Of a stretch of 5,050 nt of DNA, positions 1-5,050 are shown in pieces. Source of the stretch: Acidobacteriota bacterium. Its GTDB lineage: Bacteria > Acidobacteriota > Terriglobia > Bryobacterales > Bryobacteraceae. The notes beneath the pieces are model-generated. The model made no database searches. It was not told the origin of the DNA and saw only the letters and a program-made list of their open reading frames with translations. The stretch lies in contig CANNLB010000311.1 in assembly GCA_947505565.1 (NCBI GenBank), positions 1 to 5,050 of the forward strand, read 5' to 3'. Made by a program: the position numbers and the translations under genes. The first letter of the stretch is position 1. Every line of letters starts with the position of its first letter.

Positions 1-1
1 G

Positions 2-184
2 AACGCCTTCTCCCACTACGTCCTTGGCCTCAGCTACGCGCGCAGCGCGGAGAAAAAGCAGAGCGTGGAACTCTACGCCGCCGCCCTCAATCACTTCCGC
101 CGCATGCTCGACTTCAACCCCGACATCAACGAAAGCGCCTACGCTAAGAAGAACGTGCAGGCCATCGAAGCCGCGCTCCGCTAG
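2..184 (+). CDS. TPR-like repeat protein, C-terminal fragment (5' end off window)
   Basis: An open frame enters from the left edge and ends at TAG (182-184), giving 60 visible residues. The stretch from HYVLGLSYAR to FRRMLDFNPD has the spacing of a tetratricopeptide repeat: a first helix with the aromatic/LG/Y positions, then a second helix ending in the usual Asn-Pro after the aliphatic residues. A last helix, roughly residues 44-60 and ending in IEAALR, resembles the capping helix that often follows the final repeat. TPR units are protein-interaction scaffolds, so the function of the whole protein cannot be told from this piece. Codons are strongly C-ending, as in a genuine high-GC gene. 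It is convergent with mutL, whose stop lies 261 bases away, so the two are not in one operon. The coding call is fairly sure; the TPR call is moderate because only one unit is visible. Confidence 0.72.
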   Translation, partial: NAFSHYVLGLSYARSAEKKQSVELYAAALNHFRRMLDFNPDINESAYAKKNVQAIEAALR

Positions 185-243
185 CCTTTCCGCCTTAGCG
201 CAAGTTCTGACTGTAAAAAAGGCAGATCCGAAGCGTCCGCAGA

Positions 244-285
244 GTCATCTTGAGCGATTTCCAAAGAGCGGAGTGTGAGAGGATC
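244..285. repeat. Possible degenerate interspersed repeat of the GTCATnCTGAGCGA type
   Basis: The segment begins GTCATCTTGAGCGA and ends with GAGAGGATC. This resembles, from memory, a short dispersed intergenic repeat seen in acidobacterial and some other genomes, beginning GTCATTCTGAGCGA and ending in GAAGGATC or GAAGAATC. Only one copy is visible here and it is imperfect, so calling it a repeat is an inference. It sits between convergent genes, a common place for such elements. Confidence 0.25.
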
Positions 286-340
286 GAAAGCTAATGATCG
301 GGGGCTACGCTGGCGCAAGCAGTGCCTGACAAACGACTAA

Positions 341-360
341 TTGGGCGGCCAAACGCCCGA
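341..360. terminator. Hairpin in the convergent gap, weak terminator candidate
   Basis: GGGCG (343-347) pairs with CGCCC (354-358) around a six-base loop, GCCAAA. One wobble pair and one A-T pair can extend the stem outward on the plus strand. Neither side has a proper T-run: the minus strand continues into AATTAGTCGTTTG and the plus strand into AACCCTCGCC. It could help end transcription of mutL (stop about 85 bases away) or of the TPR gene, but it is not a canonical intrinsic terminator. Confidence 0.27.
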
Positions 361-410
361 AACCCTCGCCGCGGCTTGAACGAAGATGTGACCCGACGAC
401 CGAAGCCACT

Positions 411-432
411 CCAACAAGAACACTTGCGTTGG
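411..432 (-). terminator. Imperfect hairpin just after the mutL stop
   Basis: CCAACAAG (411-418) can pair with CTT (423-425) and GTTGG (428-432), leaving a four-base loop and a two-base GC bulge. It begins 13 bases downstream of the mutL stop codon, where an mRNA 3' structure would be expected. No U-tract follows on the minus strand (AGTGGCTTCGG), so it could be a 3'-stabilising fold, a factor-assisted end or chance pairing. Confidence 0.22.
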
Positions 433-445
433 GCTGGGCTCTGCT

Positions 446-2419
446 TTAAATTCGATGAAACCCCTTCAAAATCTCGCGGGTCGAATACCGCAACGCGATC
501 GGCCTGCCATGCGGGCAGTTCGTCGGATACTCACACTCGGACAACTTCGCCAGCAACCAATCCATCTTCGTCTGGTCTAGCCGCATGTTGATCTTGATCG
601 CCGCCTGACAAGCGATCGACGCCGCAATATTCCGCCGCAACTCGTCCAAACTCGCCCCCCGCAACTCCCGCTCCGCCACCTCCAAAATCTCGAACAGAAT
701 CCGCTCAATCTGTCCCGGCTTCACGTCCACCGGAGCCGTCTTGATCGCAATCGTCCGATTCCCAAACGGCTCGCTTTCAAACCCGCTCGCCCCCAACTCA
801 TCCGCAATGCGCGCATACTCAATCTGCTGCCCCGCCGTCAACTCCAGCACCATCGGAATCAACAACTGCTGCTTTTCCAACCGCCCCGCTGCCCGCTGCT
901 TCAACACCTGCTCGAACAAAATCCTTTCGTGGGCCACATGCTGATCCACAATCCACAGACCATCCTTTCCAGCCGCAATTATGAAGCTCTCGTGCAGTTG
1001 GCCAATCGGCCGCAAGTCCTTCAAGACGTCCAGGCTCGGCATCCCGTCCAACTGCACCCCTGCCGGTGCTCCGCCGTGGTGATTCGGCACCTTCAGGCGA
1101 GAGGGTGACACATCTACGGAAGCAGGCACGGGAGCTCCCGCCGCTGGCTGCGGCGGAAAATCGCCACTCAGCACCGCATGCCCAGTAAACAGGGGTAAAT
1201 CCGCATCGCCCACGCCCAACGCGCCCGCCGCCGGTTCAGGCACCACGCTCCGCCATTCGGGCAGCTCCAACCGTGCGTTCTCCATTGTCTGCGTAAATTC
1301 GGAATACGGCAAAACCGCCGCCGGTTGCGGCCGATGCGCCTCCGGCATCGGCAACTCCGATGCCGGCCGAGCTTCCATCAACGATCCTCGTATCGCGTCC
1401 CGTACAAAGTCATGGACGAACGAACTATGCCGGAAGCGGACCTCCGTCTTCGACGGATGAACGTTGACGTCCACCTCCTCGGCGTCGCAATCGAGAAATA
1501 ACAGCGCAAACGGATAAGCGCCCGGCGGCATGAGGTTGTAATAAGCCGCCGAAATCGCATGAAGCAACAATCGGTCTTTAATCAGCCGCCCGTTCACAAA
1601 CAGGTAGATCGAGCTTCGGTTGTACTTTTGCACCTGCGGCCGCGAAACGAACCCCCGAAGCAGAAATGGACGCACCAAGTCCTCCGGCGCGACCTCCTGC
1701 GCGTGCGGATGTGGCGGCGGCAGCTTCAACGCCACCTCCCGCGCACCCAGATCAATCAAATCGTCGAGGATCCGCACACCGAAGACTTGAAAAACCCGCT
1801 CCCGAATCGTCGCCACCGGCGTCACGTGGAGCAGTTCCCGGTAATCGTGATGCAATTCAAAGGTCTTATCGGGATGGGCCAGCGAGTAGTGCGTGACCAG
1901 CGAAGCGATATGCGCCAATTCCGTTTGGTCGCTCCGCAAGAATTTCTTGCGAGGCGGCACGTTGAAGAAGAGATCGCGGACGGTCAGAATCGTGCCAGCC
2001 GCCAGTGCCGCCTCTTCGCATTTGATCATCTTCCCGCCCTGGATTTCGACGAGCGTACCGGTCGTCTCTTCGGGCGCTCGGGTCTCCATCGTCAATCGCG
2101 AAACACTCCCGATCGAAGGGAGCGCCTCTCCGCGAAAGCCCAGAGTGGCGATGGATTGCAGGTCTTTCAAAGATGAAAGCTTCGAAGTGGCATGGCGCTC
2201 GAAGGCCAACATGGCATCGTCACGTAACATGCCATGGCCGTCGTCGGTGATCCGGATCAGCCGGCGTCCTCCGCTTTCAGCCTCGACCCGGATCGCGGTA
2301 GCGCCAGCGTCGAGGGAATTTTCGAGCATCTCCTTAACGACGGAGGCAGGCCTTTCAACGACTTCACCTGCCGCGATCTGATTTGCTACTGCGTCCGGAA
2401 GAACGCGAATTCGGCCCAT
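446..2419 (-). CDS. mutL: DNA mismatch repair protein MutL (endonuclease type)
   Basis: MutL couples mismatch recognition by MutS to strand incision and excision. The 657 residues are complete. The N-terminal GHKL ATPase shows QIAAGEVVERPASVVKE with E30 and N34 at the positions of E. coli E29 and N33, then DDGHGM (59-64), RHATSK (75-80) and GFRGEAL (94-100). The transducer domain carries FVNGRLIKD (274-282) and NVHPSKTEVRF (319-329, with the ATP-contacting Lys 324). A Pro/Ala-rich linker covers about 351-450. The C-terminal dimerisation domain has the metal-binding endonuclease motif DQHVAHERILFE (492-503; Val where Ala is usual), a likely sliding-clamp-binding QQLLIP (517-522), ACQAAIK (603-609), CPHGRP (635-640) and terminal FHR (654-656). 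This full set marks a nicking MutL like those of Bacillus, not the MutH-dependent type. The ATG matches the conserved family start, and it lies six bases after the upstream TolC-family stop. Confidence 0.97.
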   Translation of the reverse strand: MGRIRVLPDAVANQIAAGEVVERPASVVKEMLENSLDAGATAIRVEAESGGRRLIRITDDGHGMLRDDAMLAFERHATSKLSSLKDLQSIATLGFRGEALPSIGSVSRLTMETRAPEETTGTLVEIQGGKMIKCEEAALAAGTILTVRDLFFNVPPRKKFLRSDQTELAHIASLVTHYSLAHPDKTFELHHDYRELLHVTPVATIRERVFQVFGVRILDDLIDLGAREVALKLPPPHPHAQEVAPEDLVRPFLLRGFVSRPQVQKYNRSSIYLFVNGRLIKDRLLLHAISAAYYNLMPPGAYPFALLFLDCDAEEVDVNVHPSKTEVRFRHSSFVHDFVRDAIRGSLMEARPASELPMPEAHRPQPAAVLPYSEFTQTMENARLELPEWRSVVPEPAAGALGVGDADLPLFTGHAVLSGDFPPQPAAGAPVPASVDVSPSRLKVPNHHGGAPAGVQLDGMPSLDVLKDLRPIGQLHESFIIAAGKDGLWIVDQHVAHERILFEQVLKQRAAGRLEKQQLLIPMVLELTAGQQIEYARIADELGASGFESEPFGNRTIAIKTAPVDVKPGQIERILFEILEVAERELRGASLDELRRNIAASIACQAAIKINMRLDQTKMDWLLAKLSECEYPTNCPHGRPIALRYSTREILKGFHRI

Positions 2420-2423
2420 TAGG

Positions 2424-2427
2424 CCCT
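2424..2427 (-). promoter_or_regulatory. Weak ribosome binding site of mutL, overlapping the upstream stop
   Basis: On the minus strand AGGG uses the last two bases of the TolC-family TAG stop and lies four bases before the mutL ATG. The core is short and the spacing tight. A weak site overlapping the previous stop suggests that mutL translation depends on ribosomes finishing the upstream gene (translational coupling). This is inferred from the spacing. Confidence 0.4.
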
Positions 2428-4162
2428 ATTGTACTTTGATCCCGCGTTCGTCAAGCAGTTCTCCGGTCACCCGAAGAAGATTCAATAAATTCCGGCGGTA
2501 CAGTACGGTCTGGTTCACCAGAGCCGCTTCCGCATTGACGAGCCGGGTTTGGGCGTCGAGGACGAAAAAGATCACTGACGTACCCAAGTCATATTTTTTC
2601 TGTTCGGCGTCCAATTGCTTCTGCGCGAATCCCTGAGCGACGACGGCTAGCTTCACGCTCGCCTTCGAAGACTCAACTTGGCTGACCGCGGTCAATACCT
2701 GCTGCCGTATGTTCTGTTCCGTGCTCCGGCGCGCCAGAATGTCCTGCCGCTTGGCAACGACGGCATCTGCGTAGTTAGCCGCCGCCGCCCGATCCCGAAT
2801 CGGCAGACGCATGGTCAGCCCGAACGAATAGATGGGGAAGCCAAAGCCAAATACTTGCTCTAAAGCATCGCCGAAACCGCCGGGGATAACCATCGTCGTG
2901 GGACCGACCCGTTGAAAGAACCGACCACCACGACCCGTCGAAATGTAGGTGCCGCGGAGGGAAAAGTCAGGACGAAGAAGATTCGTCTGCTGCTTCAAGA
3001 CTAAGTCGTCAGTTTGCAACTCTTCGTTAATCGAGCGGATCTCAGGGCGCAATCGAAGCGCCTTTTCAACCGCCTTCTCTCGGTCAATCTCCGTATTGTC
3101 CGCCGGAGGCGCCACCGATTCGGTCAAACTAATCGGCATCTGCCGAAACTTCACGTCCAAATCGGCTCCCATCTGCCGCCGCAACACGTCCTCGGCTTGC
3201 TGCAATCGATACCGGGCCTGCAGAACTTGAATCTCCGCAGATGCATAATTGGCTTCGGGCTGATAGATGTCCAACGGACTAATCGCCCCGAGTTCCAACT
3301 CCCGACGCGAACGCTTCAGCGCTTCGGCCGAAAGCTCCAACGCCTTTTCCTGCACCCGCAAACTCTCGCGGGCTCCGATCAAGTCCCAGTAAGCCTGCTC
3401 CGCCGTCGTCAAAAGCTGGAAAACCGTGGTCAGAAAATTTTCTTGACCGATGCGCAGGCGGCTTCTCGCAATGGTAATCGGCAGTTTGTTGATCGCAGTT
3501 CCCCGGTTTCGTAATAACGGAATCGTGACGCCGGAAACCAGCTGCGCATTCAAAGCCGGATTGAAGAACGCAAAAGAATTATTCGTCGATATCTTCGAGG
3601 CCGTGAAGCCGGTATTGAATTGCACACCATTGGCGAGCGTCTGATTGTAGGAAAAGTTACTCGGCTGGGAAAGCTGATTCAATGTCTGAGCGCCTTCGAG
3701 GGAACTCGTCGTCGGGGTAACCGACCGCTGGCTATTGAAACTACCCGTCAAGAATGGGTCAAAGGGTGCATAGGCGCGGGTGATCGCGTTCCGTTGAATC
3801 TCGACGTTCAGCCGCTGCACATCGATATCCACGTTATTCGCCAGAACCAATTGGAGATAACTCCGCAAAGATAGCTCCAACTTGTTGTCCACCGCATAGT
3901 CAACAAACTTCGCCGGAAGACGGAGTTCATACCGAGGGGCGAGTTGGCCGAAGTGCCTTGTGAAATATGCCCTCTGCCCAAAAACAGGAGCCTCTAAAAG
4001 GTCTTTGTCCGTCTTTGTGTAACTGAAGACCGAGTCGGGGGCCGTCGTCGAGCCAAGCGGTGCGGCCGCCTGCTGGGCAAAAGAGCTAGTCGTAACCACG
4101 GTAGCCGTGGCGAGAGAAAGAAGTCGATGTTTCCAATTCATGCGGAACCAAATAGGGGCCAA
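2426..4162 (-). CDS. TolC-family outer membrane efflux protein
   Basis: This is the outer-membrane and periplasmic duct of a tripartite exporter. The 578-residue protein starts with a Sec-type signal: a basic stretch (WKHR), the hydrophobic run LLSLATATVV, and probable cleavage after SFA (about residue 29). No lipobox Cys is seen. Two outer-membrane-efflux (OEP) repeats follow, about 96-330 and 360-570. Each has a long helical pair: LGAISPLDIYQPEANYASAE (291-310) in the first, LGTSVIFFVLDAQTRLVNAE (526-545) in the second. Strand-like segments such as GVTIPLLRNRG (211-221) probably form the barrel. It is somewhat longer than E. coli TolC, mainly from an N-terminal extension of about 60 residues after the signal. 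The TTG start is chosen because AGGAG lies nine bases upstream; an in-frame ATG at 4139-4141 would remove seven residues and keep the signal, but has no clear binding site. It lies 23 bases after a MacB-type permease, its probable partner. The exported substrate is unknown. Confidence 0.93.
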   Translation of the reverse strand: MAPIWFRMNWKHRLLSLATATVVTTSSFAQQAAAPLGSTTAPDSVFSYTKTDKDLLEAPVFGQRAYFTRHFGQLAPRYELRLPAKFVDYAVDNKLELSLRSYLQLVLANNVDIDVQRLNVEIQRNAITRAYAPFDPFLTGSFNSQRSVTPTTSSLEGAQTLNQLSQPSNFSYNQTLANGVQFNTGFTASKISTNNSFAFFNPALNAQLVSGVTIPLLRNRGTAINKLPITIARSRLRIGQENFLTTVFQLLTTAEQAYWDLIGARESLRVQEKALELSAEALKRSRRELELGAISPLDIYQPEANYASAEIQVLQARYRLQQAEDVLRRQMGADLDVKFRQMPISLTESVAPPADNTEIDREKAVEKALRLRPEIRSINEELQTDDLVLKQQTNLLRPDFSLRGTYISTGRGGRFFQRVGPTTMVIPGGFGDALEQVFGFGFPIYSFGLTMRLPIRDRAAAANYADAVVAKRQDILARRSTEQNIRQQVLTAVSQVESSKASVKLAVVAQGFAQKQLDAEQKKYDLGTSVIFFVLDAQTRLVNAEAALVNQTVLYRRNLLNLLRVTGELLDERGIKVQ

Positions 4163-4171
4163 AAACTAGGA

Positions 4172-4176
4172 CTCCT
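4172..4176 (-). promoter_or_regulatory. Ribosome binding site favouring the TTG start of the TolC-family gene
   Basis: AGGAG on the minus strand lies nine bases before TTG (4160-4162) but 30 bases before the in-frame ATG at 4139-4141. This spacing decides for the longer product if the site is used. It falls within the 23-base gap after the permease stop codon. Confidence 0.55.
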
Positions 4177-4185
4177 GAAATCCTC

Positions 4186-5050
4186 TTATTCGTAACGTAT
4201 GGCTTCGATCGGATCGAGCCGTGCGGCCTGCACTGCGGGATAGATCCCGAACAGCAAACCGATACCGCAAGATACACCCAGCGCGACCACAATCGACGAG
4301 GTGGTGACAACCGTGGACCAACCAGCGGCGGAGGCGATGATTTGCGAGAGGGTAACACCGAAAGCCACCCCGATCAATCCGCCTAAGGTTGAAATCAATA
4401 CCGCTTCGGTCAGAAACTGTCGCACGATGTCCTTCTGCTTGGCACCAATAGCGCGACGGATTCCAATCTCGCGGGTCCTTTCCAGCACGGTCGCCAGCAT
4501 GATGTTCATAATGCCAATGCCGCCAACCAGCAGCGAGATGCCCGCGATACAGATCATAACGATGCTAAAGATAAAGCCCGTCCGGCGGCGCTGTTCGAGA
4601 AGCCCAGCCGGAACGGTGATGGCAAAGTCGCCCGCGTCCTTATGCGTCGCGGTGAGAATCGCGTTGACGACGTTCGCAGTCTCAATCGAATCCGTACCGG
4701 TCGCAACTTTGATATACATCCCGTCAATCTCGTCCTTCAAATACGAGTTGTTATCTTCAAAACGGCGCATCACGGTGTTCAATGGCGCAATCACCAAATT
4801 GTTACCGCTCGATACTTCGAGCCCTTCAACGCCCGAATCGGCCGTTGCCTGTTGCGCCAAAACGCCAATCACCTGGAGCCACGTATCGTTGATCTTGACG
4901 AACTTACCCACGGCGTTGTCGTAACCTAACAGATTCACCTTCGCCTGTTCTCCCAGGACGCAGACCGGAGCCGAGCGAGAATCGTCCTCTTCGCTAAAGA
5001 ACCGACCTTCGACGATCTTGAGGCTATTGATCTGCAGGTAATTCGGCAGC
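4186..5050 (-). CDS. MacB/FtsX-family ABC transporter permease, C-terminal part (5' end off window)
   Basis: This is the inner-membrane permease of a type VII (MacB-like) ABC system, which transmits ATPase-driven motion to the periplasm rather than forming a classical channel. The frame is open from the right edge to TAA (4186-4188), giving 287 residues. Visible residues 1 to about 150 are the end of the periplasmic core domain, with LKIVEGRFFSEED and VGKFVKINDTWLQVIGVL. The FtsX domain follows, with membrane segments near 158-184 (ending GGIGIMNIML), 216-240 and 247-272. The conserved cytoplasmic stretch ERTREIGIRRAIGA lies at 190-203, and the family-typical tail YPAVQAARLDPIEAIRYE closes the protein. 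The first membrane helix and N-terminus are missing, so it cannot be told whether an ATPase domain is fused, as in E. coli MacB, or encoded separately. An in-frame GTG at 4936-4938 is internal because the homology continues upstream. With the TolC-family gene downstream it suggests an exporter of unknown substrate (antibiotic, peptide or lipid). Confidence 0.94.
   Translation of the reverse strand, partial: LPNYLQINSLKIVEGRFFSEEDDSRSAPVCVLGEQAKVNLLGYDNAVGKFVKINDTWLQVIGVLAQQATADSGVEGLEVSSGNNLVIAPLNTVMRRFEDNNSYLKDEIDGMYIKVATGTDSIETANVVNAILTATHKDAGDFAITVPAGLLEQRRRTGFIFSIVMICIAGISLLVGGIGIMNIMLATVLERTREIGIRRAIGAKQKDIVRQFLTEAVLISTLGGLIGVAFGVTLSQIIASAAGWSTVVTTSSIVVALGVSCGIGLLFGIYPAVQAARLDPIEAIRYE

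Noticed and set aside
24..278. Plus-strand reading frame of 84 codons over the left edge
   Set aside because: It overlaps the TPR-like frame in another phase and has a Ser/Thr/Pro/Arg-rich composition typical of an out-of-frame reading of GC-rich DNA. The 2-184 frame has recognisable repeat structure.
185..445. A small RNA gene, tRNA or CRISPR in the convergent gap
   Set aside because: There are no direct repeats with regular spacing, no cloverleaf, and no paired promoter and terminator on either strand; only two weak stems and one possible repeat remnant are seen.
322..591. Plus-strand reading frame of 89 codons running from the gap into the 3' end of mutL
   Set aside because: More than half is antisense to the conserved MutL C-terminus. 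The product is Arg/Ser/Thr-rich without domain character, and there is no good ribosome binding site.
1559..2176. Plus-strand reading frame of 205 codons antisense to mutL
   Set aside because: It lies entirely opposite the highly conserved MutL ATPase and transducer coding sequence. The product is rich in Arg, Gln and His with no domain, as expected of a shadow frame.
3014..3514. Plus-strand reading frame of 166 codons antisense to the TolC-family gene
   Set aside because: It is opposite a clear OEP domain and its Arg/Leu/Gln-rich product shows no recognisable family.
4301..4924. Plus-strand reading frame of 207 codons antisense to the permease
   Set aside because: Its apparent hydrophobic, Met/Ile-rich stretches mirror the membrane helices encoded on the other strand. 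The permease frame has the conserved FtsX-domain signature.
4936..4938. GTG as the true start of the permease gene
   Set aside because: The frame stays open to the right edge, and the 37 residues before it (including INSLKIVEGRFFSEED) match the MacB periplasmic core domain, so this codon is an internal valine.

Overview
This is an ordinary, gene-dense chromosomal window from a Gram-negative (diderm) bacterium. The evidence for a diderm is an outer-membrane efflux channel of the TolC family and a MacB-type permease. MutL carries the metal-dependent endonuclease motifs, so its host probably uses nick-directed mismatch repair rather than the Dam/MutH system of enterobacteria. The moderately high GC content, the style of the TolC protein and the series of MacB-like permease plus TolC genes suggest Acidobacteriota, perhaps Solibacteres/Bryobacterales. 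That is an impression from familiar sequence style, not a demonstrated assignment.

Layout: positions 2-184 (+) hold the last 60 codons of a TPR-like protein that enters from the left. Positions 185-445 form a 261-base non-coding gap between convergent genes. It contains two imperfect hairpins and a possible degenerate copy of an interspersed repeat; I see no convincing gene in it. Positions 446-2419 (-) are a complete mutL. Positions 2426-4162 (-) are a complete TolC-family outer-membrane protein gene. Positions 4186-5050 (-) are the C-terminal 287 residues of a MacB/FtsX-type ABC transporter permease, whose 5' end lies beyond the right edge.

The three minus-strand genes run permease, then TolC, then mutL, with gaps of 23 and 6 bases, so they look like one transcription unit whose promoter is off the window to the right. 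The first two plausibly form an export system: an inner-membrane mechanotransmission permease working with an outer-membrane duct. A periplasmic adaptor and an ATPase would be expected further upstream. MutL has no known mechanistic link to export, so its place at the end of the operon is the least expected aspect of the window. I found no mobile element, CRISPR array, tRNA, rRNA or clear novel system.
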